A DNA stretch of 64,000 nt from Listeria cossartiae subsp. cossartiae. Its GTDB lineage: Bacteria > Bacillota > Bacilli > Lactobacillales > Listeriaceae. Where the stretch lies: contig NZ_JAASUI010000002.1 in NCBI RefSeq assembly GCF_014224155.1, forward strand, positions 310,001 through 374,000. The letters are read 5' to 3'. This document shows, piece after piece, positions 15,947 through 26,422 of this stretch (positions are counted from its first letter, which is position 1; each line of letters begins with the position of its first letter). The notes under the pieces are model-generated. The model was not told the origin of the DNA and did not search any database. It saw only the letters and a list, made by a program, of their open reading frames with translations. Both the position numbers and the translations under genes were made by a program.

Positions 15947-17719
15947 TTACTCAATAACAAACTGATTATGATAAAGCTCAGAATAAAACCCATTAGCCTT
16001 CATCAACTCATCATGATTACCCTGTTCAATCACTTCACCTTGATGTAGCACGACGATATGGTCGGCATCGAGGATGGTTTTTAAACGGTGGGCAATGACG
16101 AAGCTAGTTCGGCCGGAGATTACGTTGTCCATTGCTTTTTGGATGCGGCTTTCGGTTACTGTGTCTACATTACTTGTTGCTTCATCTAGAATTAGAAGAG
16201 ACGGGTTCGTAATAATAGTTCTAGCAATACTCATAAGCTGCTTTTGACCAACACTGAAAATATTATTTTCATCACTGATTTCTGTATCGTAACCTTTTTC
16301 TAGGTTCATAATGAAATCGTGGATGTTAGCTTGTTTTGCTGCATTGATTACTTCGTCGTCGCTTGCTTCGGGCTTACCGAAAACAATGTTATCGCGGATG
16401 GTTCCTGTGAATAACACGGAATCTTGTAGCACGATACCGACTTGTTTACGAAGCGAATCAAGGCGAATGTCGCGGATGTCGATATCATCAAAGAGAATCG
16501 CGCCACCATCGACATTATAGAAGCGATTAAGCAAGTTCATAACAGTTGTTTTACCAGAGCCAGTTGGTCCGACAAGAGCAACCATTTTACCTTTACTTAC
16601 ATCAATTGAAACGTCTTTTAGAACTGGTTTTGAAGGGTCATAAGCGAAATCAACATGATCGAGTTTGACACCTTTATTAATACCATCAATTGTTTGTAGG
16701 TTCTCGCGTTCCACTTCTTCTTCCTCTGCAAATACTTCGCTAACACGGCGAGCACCAGTGATTGCTAATTGTAGCAAGCTGTACTGGGATGAAATTTGCG
16801 TTAGAGGCATGTAGAATTGTTGTGAATATTGAACGAACATAACGATTAAACCAAGAGCGGCTGTGCGTTCAAGGTCCCCGTTTAGAGCTAACCATCCACC
16901 GAAGAAGATAACGATAGCTGTATTTAATAGGGAAATACCTTGCATCATTGGGAAAAGTAAACCGGAGTAAACTTGCCCTTTGTAAGTGGCATTTTTAACG
17001 ATATTATTTTGTTTAACAAAGCCGTCGATTGTTTCTTCTTCTAAACCGTTTGTGATAATGATTTTTTGACCAGAAATTTTTTCATCAATGTAGCCGTTTA
17101 GTACGCCTAGTTCATCTTGTTGAACATCAACGAATTTACGTGCTTTTCGGATGATAATAGTCGCAATAATTATCGCAAATGGAGCAGATATTAGAGTAAC
17201 GAAGGCTAGTTCCACGTTTTGTTGGAACATCATGATAATAACACCAATCATTAGCGCGATGTTTGATAGTACTTGAATCAGGGCTTGGTTTAGTGTGTTG
17301 GAAATGTTATCCAAGTCACTAGTGAAACGGCTAAGCATTTCGCCATCATTGCGGCTATCGAAGAAGCGGATCGATAGTTTTTCCATCTTGCGGAAAAGCC
17401 CTATACGCATTCTATTCGTCGATTTACCAGCTACCCCTGTCATAATGATACTTTGGATAAAAGTCGCAGCAGCGAGCAGTACGTAGCAGAGAATCAGCAT
17501 CCAAATGATATGGATGAAGTCGCTCTTGTCATCAACACCCGTTTGTAGTAAACGAACCACGTAATTACCAAGTTCTTGAACGGCGTTACCAATATATTGT
17601 GGTGCTTTTACTTGAAGGTATGTCGCAAAAACTACGGCAATTAAAATGACAAAAAGTTGAGGCTTATACCCCCGCAGATAGTGCCAGAAAAAGCGGCTAA
17701 TTTGTTTAAACTCTTTCAT
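15947..17719 (-). CDS. Heterodimeric multidrug ABC exporter, subunit with canonical Walker B
   Basis: 590 residues: six-helix type I exporter membrane domain (1-320) and a C-terminal ATPase. Walker A is [10 protein letters not shown] and Walker B is [12 protein letters not shown] with the catalytic Glu, but the signature motif is degenerate, FSVGQKQ in place of LSGGQ. The partner gene overlaps by one base on the 5' side and has the complementary defect. The pair matches the BmrC/BmrD arrangement, so it should export hydrophobic drugs or peptides. In L. monocytogenes I place it at lmo2751. Confidence 0.9.
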   Translation of the reverse strand: MKEFKQISRFFWHYLRGYKPQLFVILIAVVFATYLQVKAPQYIGNAVQELGNYVVRLLQTGVDDKSDFIHIIWMLILCYVLLAAATFIQSIIMTGVAGKSTNRMRIGLFRKMEKLSIRFFDSRNDGEMLSRFTSDLDNISNTLNQALIQVLSNIALMIGVIIMMFQQNVELAFVTLISAPFAIIIATIIIRKARKFVDVQQDELGVLNGYIDEKISGQKIIITNGLEEETIDGFVKQNNIVKNATYKGQVYSGLLFPMMQGISLLNTAIVIFFGGWLALNGDLERTAALGLIVMFVQYSQQFYMPLTQISSQYSLLQLAITGARRVSEVFAEEEEVERENLQTIDGINKGVKLDHVDFAYDPSKPVLKDVSIDVSKGKMVALVGPTGSGKTTVMNLLNRFYNVDGGAILFDDIDIRDIRLDSLRKQVGIVLQDSVLFTGTIRDNIVFGKPEASDDEVINAAKQANIHDFIMNLEKGYDTEISDENNIFSVGQKQLMSIARTIITNPSLLILDEATSNVDTVTESRIQKAMDNVISGRTSFVIAHRLKTILDADHIVVLHQGEVIEQGNHDELMKANGFYSELYHNQFVIE

Positions 17720-19440
17720 TATGCGGTTACCTCCTTGCCTTTTTGAGTGTCGTAAATTTCACGGTAGATTGCATTTTCTTTCAGAAGTTCTTTATGGCAA
17801 CCAACGCCAACTAGTTTACCTTGATCTAGCACGAGAATTTTATCTGCTTGAATAACAGAAGAGATTTTTTGTGCAATGATGAAAGTAGTAGTTTCGTCCA
17901 GTTCTTTATTTAGTGCTTCTTTTACTAATTTCTCGGATTTTGCATCAAGTGCACTTGTGCTGTCATCGAGAATGAGAACTTTCGGCGAACCGATAACTCC
18001 ACGTGTGATTGATAGACGTTGTTTTTGTCCACCAGAGAAATTATTTCCACGCTCAGAAACAGGCGCTTCATAAAGTTTGGCTTGTTTATCGATAAACTCT
18101 TTCGCTTGTGCAATTTTACTTGCGTGTTCCATTTCTTCGGCAGTTGCATCTTTTTTACCATGACGTAAATTGTCTGCAATCGTTCCGGAGAATAAAATCG
18201 CGCGTTGAAGCACGAAGGAAACAGTGCTACGAAGGGTTTTCTTGTTAATATCTTTTAGGTTAGTTCCGCCGATAATAACTTCACCTTCAGTTGGATCGTA
18301 TAGTCGAGGAATCAATTGGGCAAGAGTGGATTTACCAGAACCTGTCGCACCAACAATACCGACCATTTCACCGACACTTGCTTTGAATGAAATATCTTCA
18401 AGCGCAGGCGTATCGTCACCGTCGTATTTGAAACTAACGTTACGGAATTCAACTGTACCTTCTAAGTCTTGTTCTGGCGCATTTTCGTTGTATGTAATAT
18501 CGGGTTCTGTTTCTAGAACTTCGGTAATACGTTTCAAGGAAATAAGCGCACGAGAAGCCATCATCATCAGCATACCACCGATAATAATTGCCATCATAAT
18601 TTGCATTAAGTAGTTCATGAATGATGCGATAGCCCCAATAACTTCAGGGTTTTCAGCAGCCATGTCGCCTACGAAGAAAATGGAAACAACAACTGCTAAG
18701 TTAGAAACGAGCATAAATGCAGGAATCATCACAGAGAAAAGTGTACCAACAATAATCGTGTGACGAGTTAATTTGTCACTAACCGTTGTAAAACGACCGA
18801 TTTCATTGTCTTCTTGCACGAAAGATTTAACTACGCGCATTCCGGCAAGATTTTCTTTTGCGATAGAATTCACGCGGTCAATTAACGTTTGGATAATTGC
18901 AAAGTGTTTACCCATTGAGCCGAACGTGAATACAACAATCAGTACAACGAGAACAACGAGTACAATAATTACCCACCATAATTCCGGCAAGGTAAACATC
19001 GCTAGGATAAAAGCCCCGATAAACATAATCGGAATTCTCGTTAGCGATTGTAGTGAAAGCATCACTAAGTTTTGTACTTGGGTAATATCGTTTGTTTGAC
19101 GAACAACTAGATTACCTGTCGAAAGTTTTTCGATGTTGCTGAATGAAAATGTTTGGATTTTACGGAAACTAGATTCACGAATATCCGCACCAACGCCTTG
19201 AGCGACTTTGGCAGAAAGAATCGTGTTTAGAATCCCAGCGATAAGGCCGACAGCGGCAATACCGATTAAAAGTGCGCCTATGGAAGAGATTTCATCCATA
19301 TTGTCTTTCATGATGGCGTCTAGGACTTGCTGAAGTAATTTTGGTTGCCATAGTTGTGAGATAACCATGACTACTACAAACAGTGTAGATAGTGTCGCTT
19401 GTAGTTTGTATCTTTTGAGATGGTGAAACAATACTTTCAT
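17719..19440 (-). CDS. Heterodimeric multidrug ABC exporter, subunit with degenerate Walker B
   Basis: I start at ATG 19440 because AAGGAGG lies 8 nt upstream; the frame stays open further but has no RBS there. 573 residues: six-helix membrane domain, then Walker [11 protein letters not shown], an intact signature NFSGGQKQR and Walker [13 protein letters not shown], where Asp replaces the catalytic Glu. With the partner's FSVGQ signature this gives one consensus and one degenerate ATP site. First gene of the operon; lmo2752-like by order. Confidence 0.9.
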   Translation of the reverse strand: MKVLFHHLKRYKLQATLSTLFVVVMVISQLWQPKLLQQVLDAIMKDNMDEISSIGALLIGIAAVGLIAGILNTILSAKVAQGVGADIRESSFRKIQTFSFSNIEKLSTGNLVVRQTNDITQVQNLVMLSLQSLTRIPIMFIGAFILAMFTLPELWWVIIVLVVLVVLIVVFTFGSMGKHFAIIQTLIDRVNSIAKENLAGMRVVKSFVQEDNEIGRFTTVSDKLTRHTIIVGTLFSVMIPAFMLVSNLAVVVSIFFVGDMAAENPEVIGAIASFMNYLMQIMMAIIIGGMLMMMASRALISLKRITEVLETEPDITYNENAPEQDLEGTVEFRNVSFKYDGDDTPALEDISFKASVGEMVGIVGATGSGKSTLAQLIPRLYDPTEGEVIIGGTNLKDINKKTLRSTVSFVLQRAILFSGTIADNLRHGKKDATAEEMEHASKIAQAKEFIDKQAKLYEAPVSERGNNFSGGQKQRLSITRGVIGSPKVLILDDSTSALDAKSEKLVKEALNKELDETTTFIIAQKISSVIQADKILVLDQGKLVGVGCHKELLKENAIYREIYDTQKGKEVTA

Positions 19441-19484
19441 GATTTTCCTCCTTGGAAAACGGAAATAAATATGTGCGAACGTAT

Positions 19485-19513
19485 ATTCTAATATAGATTG
19501 TGAAAATTTGCAA
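19485..19513 (-). promoter_or_regulatory. SigA-type promoter of the ABC-exporter operon
   Basis: On the minus strand TTGCAA, 17 nt, TAGAAT, ending ~45 nt upstream of the ATG at 19440. CGAACGTATATTC overlaps the -10; see rejected items. Confidence 0.6.
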
Positions 19514-19600
19514 GTGATATTTTCACGAATTGTAAATGTGGCGAAAATATGGCGAAATGAGCGATGGTAAATCATTTTAAATTGTGAAAATCATGTTGCT

Positions 19601-21307
19601 TTATTGTTCGATTTCGACTTCTACAAAACCTCTTACGCTATTAATTAACCACACAAAGTCTGCGTCAAAAAGGTCTTTTTTTACTAGCGTTTTTTCAGTA
19701 ATCTTGTTATTTGCTAAAAGTTCGGCGCGCATTGTGCCGGGAAGCAGCCCAGAAGTTGCTGGCGGGGTGAAAAAACAGCCATTTATACCTAGAACTATAT
19801 TCCCGTTAATAAATTCTGTCAGTTCCTCGCGTTCATTCCAAAGTAGGGTTTCCGCTGTTTTAGTACTCTTTAAGTTTTCGTAAACCTTGCGATGAGTGGT
19901 TTTATGGTAAAGAAATAGGTCGTTGGTAGAGACAGGGCGTTCGGCAAGTTGCGCCGTTATTGATGCGTTTTCCTTGCTGATTTCCGCGAGTTCTAAATGA
20001 TGCGTGCCATCTGGATGCAGTAAAAAACGCATTTTGAAAGTGCCAGTCGCATTTTTTCGCGCGGTTTTGTTCCATAATTCCCTCATTTCTTCCCTGTTAA
20101 AGGAGTAGCCAAAAAACTCAGCACTCGTTTGAAGTCGTTTTAAATGAAATTCGGTTCGGGCGAGTTCGCCGTTCTCCAAACGCAAACATTCAATTAAAGA
20201 AAACTTGCTCGCTTTTTCCAAAATGGCTGATTTCGCGTGGATTTCGGAAAATTCGCTTTCGGCATCAGAATCCCAAACGATGCCGCCGCCAACGCCGTAA
20301 GTTGCTTTATTATCCGCAATAGCAATAGTACGAATCGGTACGTTGAAAATGGCATTTCCGTTTGGTTCCAGAAATCCAATCGCTCCGCAGTAAACGCCGC
20401 GCGGGGAATCTTCTAGCTCTGAAATAATCTCCATCGTTCGCGCTTTCGGGGCGCCGGTTATCGAACCGCATGGGAAGAGCGCTTTGAAGACAGCTGTTAA
20501 ATCTGTGTCAGGAACGGTTTCTGCAGTAACGGTAGAAGTCATTTGCCAAACAGTTGGATATGGCTCTAAAGTCATTAATTCCGGTACTTTCACACTCCCG
20601 GGAACTGCAATCATCCCGAGGTCATTTCGGAGCAAATCGACAATCATCACATTTTCCGCCCGATTTTTCGGATCGTTTTTCAACCAATCATGTGCTTCTA
20701 AGTCGGTTTGCTTCGTACTTCCACGGCGAATAGTTCCTTTCATCGGCCGCGTCGTCAAGACATTTTCCTTCCATTTAAAAAAGAGTTCGGGTGAAGCGGA
20801 GATAATTTGAAATTCATTCGTTGAAAGTAGTGCTGTGTAATTTGCTTTTCCTACTTGCTGTAAAGTTTCATAGGTTGCTTGCGCGGAAAAGTCGCTTGGT
20901 ACGTCGCTTTGAAGCCGCACGGTGTAGTTGATTTGATACGTGTTTCCGGCCGCGATTTCAGCTTTGATTTTTGCCATTTTTGCTGCATATTCCGGGTAGT
21001 TTGTATCCATTTTAAAAGAAAGTGGTGCGGAATTTGAGCTTTCCGCAATCGTTTCGGTAAAATTATCGTATACGCCAAACCAGACGAGTGGCGTGTTTTC
21101 AATCGGATTATTGGTTTTTAAATTGCTTCGAAAAGCAGGAGCGGCTTCATAACTTACAAAACCAGCGACATATTTTCCGGATTTTTGGGCGGCCTCAGCA
21201 GCTTTCATCACAGGAAGTACTTCTGATAAATCGCGCGCAACAAGTTCGTGTAACGGCTTTTCAAAGATCTTTGTTTCGCCTTCAAAATCAAATCGTAATA
21301 AGCTCAT
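19601..21307 (-). CDS. pabB: Aminodeoxychorismate synthase component I fused to 4-amino-4-deoxychorismate lyase
   Basis: 568 residues, a fusion. Residues ~1-350 are the chorismate-binding PabB domain (ISASPELFFKW, RPMKGTIRRG, DLLRNDLG, PCGSITGAPK, YCGAIGF). Residues ~370-568 are a PabC-type PLP-fold lyase (SLIECLRLENGELAR, LLWNEREELTEFINGNIV, LLPGTMRAELL). Together they make p-aminobenzoate from chorismate for folate. The glutaminase subunit pabA lies upstream and overlaps by 4 nt, so the two are translationally coupled. Confidence 0.92.
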   Translation of the reverse strand: MSLLRFDFEGETKIFEKPLHELVARDLSEVLPVMKAAEAAQKSGKYVAGFVSYEAAPAFRSNLKTNNPIENTPLVWFGVYDNFTETIAESSNSAPLSFKMDTNYPEYAAKMAKIKAEIAAGNTYQINYTVRLQSDVPSDFSAQATYETLQQVGKANYTALLSTNEFQIISASPELFFKWKENVLTTRPMKGTIRRGSTKQTDLEAHDWLKNDPKNRAENVMIVDLLRNDLGMIAVPGSVKVPELMTLEPYPTVWQMTSTVTAETVPDTDLTAVFKALFPCGSITGAPKARTMEIISELEDSPRGVYCGAIGFLEPNGNAIFNVPIRTIAIADNKATYGVGGGIVWDSDAESEFSEIHAKSAILEKASKFSLIECLRLENGELARTEFHLKRLQTSAEFFGYSFNREEMRELWNKTARKNATGTFKMRFLLHPDGTHHLELAEISKENASITAQLAERPVSTNDLFLYHKTTHRKVYENLKSTKTAETLLWNEREELTEFINGNIVLGINGCFFTPPATSGLLPGTMRAELLANNKITEKTLVKKDLFDADFVWLINSVRGFVEVEIEQ

Positions 21308-21876
21308 TTGGCATGCCTCCCTAGTCGTACAAAGTTTTCTAGTATCGCGTGGCCATTTTCAGAAAGGATTGCTTCTGGGTGAAATTGAACGCTGTGAATG
21401 GGTTTGGTTATGTGCGCAAAGCCCATTAAAACGCCATCTTCCGTCATGGCGGTTACTTGCAAATCAGCTGGGACAGAGTCGGGTTCGATAACGAGGGAAT
21501 GATAGCGAGCGACTTGGAATTTAGGATCAAGCCCAGCGAACAAGCCTTTACCGTTATGCGAAATGATGCTGGTTTTTCCGTGAACGGGGACTTCTGCGCG
21601 AACCACTTTTGCTCCAAAAAAATGACCAATCATTTGATGGCCGAGGCAAATCCCAAGAATGGGAACGTGAATTTCATCGAGTAGCGCCAAACTTACCGGG
21701 AAATCCTCCGGCGAACCAGGTCCGGGCGAAAGGACAACCATTTCTGGAGTGAGTTGACGAAAGGTTTCCAGCGTAAAATCAGAAGCCGAAACAACCCGCA
21801 CATCTTCCTGCAGCTCTAAAAAATATTGGTACAAATTATATGTAAATGAATCATTATGGTCGATTAATAAAATCAC
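21304..21876 (-). CDS. pabA: Aminodeoxychorismate/anthranilate synthase glutamine amidotransferase subunit
   Basis: 190 residues, class I glutaminase. LIDHNDSFTYNLYQYF at the N-terminus, LSPGPGSPED, the catalytic-Cys motif ILGICLGHQMIGHFFG and the His-x-Glu end SVQFHPEAILSE. It supplies ammonia to PabB. No trp genes are near and the fused PabB/PabC follows, so folate rather than tryptophan is the main role, though such subunits can serve both. Confidence 0.93.
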   Translation of the reverse strand: MILLIDHNDSFTYNLYQYFLELQEDVRVVSASDFTLETFRQLTPEMVVLSPGPGSPEDFPVSLALLDEIHVPILGICLGHQMIGHFFGAKVVRAEVPVHGKTSIISHNGKGLFAGLDPKFQVARYHSLVIEPDSVPADLQVTAMTEDGVLMGFAHITKPIHSVQFHPEAILSENGHAILENFVRLGRHAK

Positions 21877-21909
21877 TTTAAAGCCCCCTAGTTAAAACGG
21901 TTATACTCT

Positions 21910-21938
21910 TTTATAGCAAATAGCTACGGAGATAACAA
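21910..21938 (-). promoter_or_regulatory. SigA-type promoter of pabA-pabBC
   Basis: Minus strand TTGTTA, 17 nt, TATAAA, ~34 nt upstream of the pabA start. Confidence 0.6.
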
Positions 21939-22005
21939 GTCCGAATGTTTGAAGCGAGAAGCCAAGTGGAAAGGTACACTAAATAACCAAAGGAAGGTGT
22001 TTGAG

Positions 22006-22425
22006 ATGAAAAATGAACTAGAAGATAAAATTCTTGCCATTTTGGACAAGCATCAAGTGGGCGTATTAACATCTGTCCAAGAGGATTTTCCGCATGCTCG
22101 GTATATGACATTTCTTCATGATGGCTTGACGCTTTATACGCCATCTGGAAAAGAATTGCCGAAAACTGAAGAAGTCCGCAGAAATCCGCGTGTTTGCGTT
22201 TTACTTGGCTACGATGGCCCGGGTTCCGCGTTTTTAGAAATTAATGGTTTGGCTTCACTTGAAGAGGATGAATCGGTCAAAGAACGCGTTTGGGAAAATA
22301 TCTCGAAAGAATGGTTCCAAGGCGAAGATTCACCGTCTTTTGTCGTTATAAAAATTGTTCCAGAGCAGATTAGAATACTGAATTCAGATGATGACGGTCC
22401 GGACACGCTCGATTTAATTGGTTAA
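22006..22425 (+). CDS. General stress protein 26-like, pyridoxamine-phosphate-oxidase fold
   Basis: Start at ATG 22006 behind AAGGAAGG; the frame opens further upstream without an RBS. 139 residues with the split-barrel flavin-binding fold: LDKHQVGVLTSVQEDFPHAR, YMTFLHDGLTLYTPSG, NPRVCVLLGYD and FLEINGLASLEED, as in the GS26 group. These proteins bind flavin or a related cofactor; the reaction is not settled. I recall the L. monocytogenes counterpart as lmo2748, a SigB-dependent stress gene, but I see no clean SigB promoter here. Monocistronic, divergent from pabA. Confidence 0.8.
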   Translation: MKNELEDKILAILDKHQVGVLTSVQEDFPHARYMTFLHDGLTLYTPSGKELPKTEEVRRNPRVCVLLGYDGPGSAFLEINGLASLEEDESVKERVWENISKEWFQGEDSPSFVVIKIVPEQIRILNSDDDGPDTLDLIG

Positions 22426-22433
22426 AGATTTGC

Positions 22434-22462
22434 TTGTAATTTATGCGGATATGCGATAGAAT
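22434..22462 (+). promoter_or_regulatory. SigA-type promoter of serS
   Basis: TTGTAA (22434-22439), 17 nt, TAGAAT (22457-22462), starting 8 nt after the previous stop codon and leading into the T-box. Confidence 0.65.
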
Positions 22463-22489
22463 AACTTTAAATTAATACGAAAAGTGATG

Positions 22490-22735
22490 ACAAGAAGTAG
22501 TAATGAGGCAGAGTTTCTAAAGAGAGCCAGTGGTTGGTGTGAACTGGTGAATTTTCCTTATGAATCCATCTTGGAGCGAGTGGTGGAAAGCAGGTTTTTG
22601 CGAGTAAATCATTCCGGAATGGTCCGTTAAACCTAAATGAAGCTGGGGATTTTTTGAAGTCCCAATAAGGGTGGCAACGCGGTTAACTCTCGTCCCTTTC
22701 CTGTTAAGTCGGGAAAGTACGGGAGTTTTTATATG
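22490..22735 (+). promoter_or_regulatory. T-box riboswitch (serine) before serS
   Basis: The ~280-nt leader holds the T-box core AAGGGTGGCAACGCGG (22668-22683) and a terminator made of CTCGTCCCTTTCC and GGGAAAGTACGGGAG followed by TTTTT (22689-22730). Uncharged tRNA-Ser would pair with TGGCA and stabilise the antiterminator, switching serS on. The core differs by one base from the usual GGGTGGNACCGCG. I could not fix the specifier codon by eye. Confidence 0.9.
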
Positions 22736-22758
22736 GAAAAAAATAAGGAGGAGTTAGC

Positions 22759-24042
22759 ATGTTAGATGTTAAATTGTTACGTAATAATTTTGATGAAGTG
22801 AAGCAGAAATTACAAAATCGTGGGGAAGATTTGGGTGAATTCGAGAAATTTGGCGAATTAGATAAACGTCGCCGCACACTGATTGTTGAAACGGAAGCAC
22901 TGAAAAGTCAGCGTAATGAGGTGTCCCAAGAAATCGCTAAATTAAAACGCGAAAAACAAGACGCAGACGCTAAAATTGAAGAAATGCGTGTCGTTGGTGA
23001 TCGTATTAAAACGTTAGATATCGAACTACGTGAAATTGATGAAAAATTAGATATGATTTTAATGTCGATTCCAAATATTCCACATGAGTCTACTCCGGTT
23101 GGCGAATCGGAAGACGATAACGTGGAAATCCGCAAATGGGGCGAAGTTCGCGAATTTGATTTTGAACCAAAAGCTCACTGGGATTTAGGAACAGACTTAG
23201 ATATCCTTGATTTTGAAAATGCTGCGAAAGTAACGGGTAGCCGTTTTGTCTTTTATAAAAAATTAGGTGCAAGACTGGAACGGGCGCTAATTAACTTTAT
23301 GATGGACTTGCATTCGAATGAACATGGCTACGAAGAAATGTTACCGCCGTATATGGTAAACCGTGCGAGCATGACGGGAACTGGTCAATTGCCGAAATTT
23401 GAAGAAGATGCTTTCTTAATCGAAGCAGAAGATTATTTCCTTATTCCAACAGCGGAAGTACCAGTGACAAACTACCACCGCGAAGACATTTTAAAAGCAG
23501 AAGATTTACCGAGAAAATATACAGCGTTTAGCGCATGTTTCCGTTCTGAAGCGGGATCTGCTGGTCGCGATACGCGTGGTTTAATCCGTCAACATCAATT
23601 TAACAAAGTGGAATTAGTTCAATTTGTGAAACCGGAAGATTCTTACGCGGCGCTAGAAAAACTAACTGGCAACGCAGAAGAAGTATTGCGTCGCTTAGAA
23701 TTACCATACCGCGTTCTAAGCATGTGTACGGCTGATTTAGGCTTCACTGCTGCTAAAAAATACGATTTAGAAGTTTGGATTCCAAGCTACAATTCTTATC
23801 GTGAGATTTCTTCTTGCAGTAATTTTGAAAGCTTCCAAGCAAGACGCGCTAACATTCGTTTCCGTCGCGAACCAGGAAGCAAACCTGAATATGTGCACAC
23901 ATTAAATGGCTCTGGCTTGGCTTTAGGTCGTACTGTCGCTGCCATTTTAGAAAACTACCAAGATGCAGATGGTTCTGTACGCATTCCGAAAGTATTGCAA
24001 GGTTACATGGGCGGCGTGGAGAAAATAGAATTACCAAAATAA
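22759..24042 (+). CDS. serS: Seryl-tRNA synthetase
   Basis: 427 residues, the normal length. Residues ~1-110 form the antiparallel coiled-coil arm that grips the tRNA-Ser long variable arm. The class II core follows: motif 2 in [14 protein letters not shown] with [11 protein letters not shown], motif 3 in [15 protein letters not shown], and the TAEVPVTN serine-binding segment. ATG 22759 has AAGGAGG 8 nt upstream. Controlled by the T-box in front of it. A small TfoX-C gene follows after 19 nt and shares the transcript. Confidence 0.98.
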   Translation: MLDVKLLRNNFDEVKQKLQNRGEDLGEFEKFGELDKRRRTLIVETEALKSQRNEVSQEIAKLKREKQDADAKIEEMRVVGDRIKTLDIELREIDEKLDMILMSIPNIPHESTPVGESEDDNVEIRKWGEVREFDFEPKAHWDLGTDLDILDFENAAKVTGSRFVFYKKLGARLERALINFMMDLHSNEHGYEEMLPPYMVNRASMTGTGQLPKFEEDAFLIEAEDYFLIPTAEVPVTNYHREDILKAEDLPRKYTAFSACFRSEAGSAGRDTRGLIRQHQFNKVELVQFVKPEDSYAALEKLTGNAEEVLRRLELPYRVLSMCTADLGFTAAKKYDLEVWIPSYNSYREISSCSNFESFQARRANIRFRREPGSKPEYVHTLNGSGLALGRTVAAILENYQDADGSVRIPKVLQGYMGGVEKIELPK

Positions 24043-24061
24043 TACGGAAGAAGGAACTGTA

Positions 24062-24313
24062 ATGGCGAACCTTAGCGAATTACCAAACATTGGCAAAGTA
24101 CTCGAGCAGGACTTAATCAAAGCGGGAATAAAAACCCCCGATGAGCTAAAAGATGTGGGAAGCAAAGAAGCCTTTTTACGCATTTGGGAAAATGATTCAA
24201 GCGTTTGTCTAAGTGAATTATGTGCACTTGAAGGAGCCGTGCAAGGTATCAGGTGGCATGATTTAGACGAAACAAAGAAAGCAGAACTCAAAAAGTTTCA
24301 TCAATCCTTATAG
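24062..24313 (+). CDS. TfoX C-terminal-domain protein
   Basis: 83 residues, a lone TfoX-C domain: LSELPNIGKVLEQDLIKAGI is the helix-hairpin-helix-like start, then CLSELCALEGAVQGIRWHDL. The N-terminal half of classical TfoX competence regulators is missing, as is common for this small family. DNA or protein binding is possible; function unknown. Co-transcribed with serS and followed by a strong terminator. Confidence 0.82.
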   Translation: MANLSELPNIGKVLEQDLIKAGIKTPDELKDVGSKEAFLRIWENDSSVCLSELCALEGAVQGIRWHDLDETKKAELKKFHQSL

Positions 24314-24351
24314 AAAAACCGACGATGCATTTTCGCATCGTCGGTTTTTAT
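24314..24351. terminator. Bidirectional terminator after the serS operon
   Basis: AAAAACCGACGATGC and GCATCGTCGGTTTTT form a 15-bp perfect stem; serves both convergent transcripts. Confidence 0.9.
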
Positions 24352-24365
24352 TTCCCGGGAAATAG

Positions 24366-26093
24366 TTATTTTAATTGTTGTTCTGCAAAAGAAGCATAAA
24401 GCGGGTGAGAGGCGACTAATTCGCTATGTGTGCCACGACCAGTTATTTCCCCATTTTCGATAAAGAGAATTTGATCGGCGTTAACGATAGTAGACAGGCG
24501 ATGGGCGATAACAAAAGTAGTACGGCCTTCCATCAAGTTTGCTAATGCTTGTTGAACGATTTGTTCGGATTGGCTGTCTAAACTAGCTGTCGCCTCATCT
24601 AACATGAGAATATTTGGATTACGTAAAAATGCCCGCGCGATTGCAATTCGCTGTCTTTGGCCGCCTGAGAGCTTCACGCCGCGTTCTCCGACTTCGGTTG
24701 CCATTTTGTCGGGAAGTTCGGAAATAAAGCCATCCGCATAAGCTAGTTTTGCGACATTCCAGAGCTCGTCTTCATTAATTTCACGATCAAGTCCGTAACA
24801 AAGATTGTCGCGAATCGTTCCAGAAAGCATCGCGCTTTCCTGCGAAACATAGCCAATTTGCGTGCGCCATGAGTTAATAGAAATCTCCGAAAGTGGGATA
24901 TCACCAACTAAAATTTCGCCAGTTTTCGGTTGATAGAAACGTTCTAAAATCGCGAACAAGGTCGATTTACCTCCGCCACTAGGGCCGGCGAATGCGATAA
25001 CTTCGCCAGGTTTCGTATCAAAAGAAACATCTTTTAAAATCGGCTCGCCTTCATTATAAGAGAAGGAAATATCCGTTGCGCGAATCGTTTTTCCGCTGAC
25101 GTCGACTTTTTTACCAGCGTCGAAATCTTCTTCAGTTTCATTCAAAATTTCCGCAATTCGTTCTGTCGCGCCTTTTGCTTTTTGAAGTTGTGCGAAGAAA
25201 GTAGCAAAAGAAGTTACAGGAACGATAATTTGGAACAGATAGAGCAGGAATGCGATTAACGTACCAGTAGTCATGGTTCCAGCCGAAACGCGAATGCCGC
25301 CATAACCAATGATACCAACGATAACGCCCATGACAACGAAGAAAATTAGCGGTCCAAGCACAGCGACAACTTTCGCCTCACGGATACCAAAACCGAATAA
25401 ACGATTGATACCTTGGTGACCAGCTTCTGTTTCTAGTGTTTCTGCATTCGAAGCTTTCACGAGTCTAGCTTCGGAAAGGGTTTGGCTAATCGAGCCAGTA
25501 AAGTCAGCTGTTTCATTTTGAAGTCCTTTAGAGATTTTAAACATTTTTTGACCAAGTGGCGCAACAACTAGCGCAGTAATCGGAACAGCTATTAAAATAA
25601 TCAGCGTCATTTTCCAATCCATGAAGAACAAGATAATAATCGCACCGACGACAGAAATAATCCCAGTGACAAATTGCGGGAAGTGATCGGCAATCAGCTC
25701 CTTAACGACCACCGTATCACTCACCATGCGGCTAACCATTTCACCCGTTTTCGTATTATCAAAATAAGAAACGGGCAAATGCACAATTTTTCTCCATAAA
25801 CGTTCGCGAATCGTCGCAACGACTTTTTGCCCCATGTAATTAAGCAAGAAAATCGAGAAACCATTTGTTATTGCCTGAAGCACAAACGCCAGGACTATTA
25901 AAGCAATCATTTTTCCATCTAGTGAAGCTATTGAAAAGCCGTCAATTAAGTTTTTCGTGAAAAGCGGGACAACAAGACCGGCAACTGTAGTTATCACACT
26001 AGCAAATAAAGCGCAGAAAATAATCCAATTTGCAGGTTTGGCGCTGATAAGCAACTGGGAAAATTTTCGCCAACTATATTTTTTCTGATCCAT
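24366..26093 (-). CDS. Homodimeric multidrug ABC exporter (BmrA/LmrA type)
   Basis: 575 residues, half-transporter. Six membrane helices (1-310), then Walker A GPSGGGKSTL, signature LSGGQRQRIAIAR and Walker B ILMLDEATASLD with all catalytic residues, so it can work as a homodimer. Drug or lipid export is the family role. Its upstream region (26094-26422) carries repeats that look like operator sites, and a Crp/Fnr gene is divergent to it. lmo2745-like by order. Confidence 0.9.
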   Translation of the reverse strand: MDQKKYSWRKFSQLLISAKPANWIIFCALFASVITTVAGLVVPLFTKNLIDGFSIASLDGKMIALIVLAFVLQAITNGFSIFLLNYMGQKVVATIRERLWRKIVHLPVSYFDNTKTGEMVSRMVSDTVVVKELIADHFPQFVTGIISVVGAIIILFFMDWKMTLIILIAVPITALVVAPLGQKMFKISKGLQNETADFTGSISQTLSEARLVKASNAETLETEAGHQGINRLFGFGIREAKVVAVLGPLIFFVVMGVIVGIIGYGGIRVSAGTMTTGTLIAFLLYLFQIIVPVTSFATFFAQLQKAKGATERIAEILNETEEDFDAGKKVDVSGKTIRATDISFSYNEGEPILKDVSFDTKPGEVIAFAGPSGGGKSTLFAILERFYQPKTGEILVGDIPLSEISINSWRTQIGYVSQESAMLSGTIRDNLCYGLDREINEDELWNVAKLAYADGFISELPDKMATEVGERGVKLSGGQRQRIAIARAFLRNPNILMLDEATASLDSQSEQIVQQALANLMEGRTTFVIAHRLSTIVNADQILFIENGEITGRGTHSELVASHPLYASFAEQQLK

Positions 26094-26422
26094 TCATTTC
26101 ACCCTTTCTAAGTAGGTCGTCGATAAATTACTTACTTTCTAAGTATAATCAATTTATCGAAAAATAAACCAGTCTAAAGTGGTAATTATTGGATTAATCT
26201 CTAAAATTGAATATTTATCAAAAGTAACAAAAAGTTCGAATTTATGTCAAAATAGCAATTTAAAAAGAGATAAAAATTAAGTATTGTGATGATAGTTGTA
26301 AAATAGTTATCTTTAATTAGCTTTTTGGCTTTTTATGCAGGGCTACGAGCGGGATTTCGGATATAGTCTATATGATATAATGACGATGAGTTTTTTCAAT
26401 ATAATATAGCAAAGGAGAGAAT
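26094..26422. promoter_or_regulatory. Divergent regulatory region between ABC exporter and Crp/Fnr gene
   Basis: 329 nt with no gene. CTTTCTAAGTA occurs twice (26104-26114, 26135-26145) 31 nt apart, about three helical turns. CGATAAATT (26121-26129) and AATTTATCG (26151-26159) are a perfect inverted repeat. A TATAAT at 26376-26381 fits a -10 for the regulator. The middle is plain AT-rich sequence. Confidence 0.5.

Noticed and set aside
19476..19490. CGAACGTATATTC as a LexA (SOS) box before the ABC exporter
   Set aside because: Only the left half matches the Listeria/Bacillus CGAAC-N4-GTTCG consensus well and the exporter is not an SOS gene that I know of.
21939..22005. SigB promoter (GTTT-N14-17-GGGWAT) before the stress-protein gene
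   Set aside because: GTTT is present but no acceptable -10 lies at the right distance, although SigB control is expected from the family.
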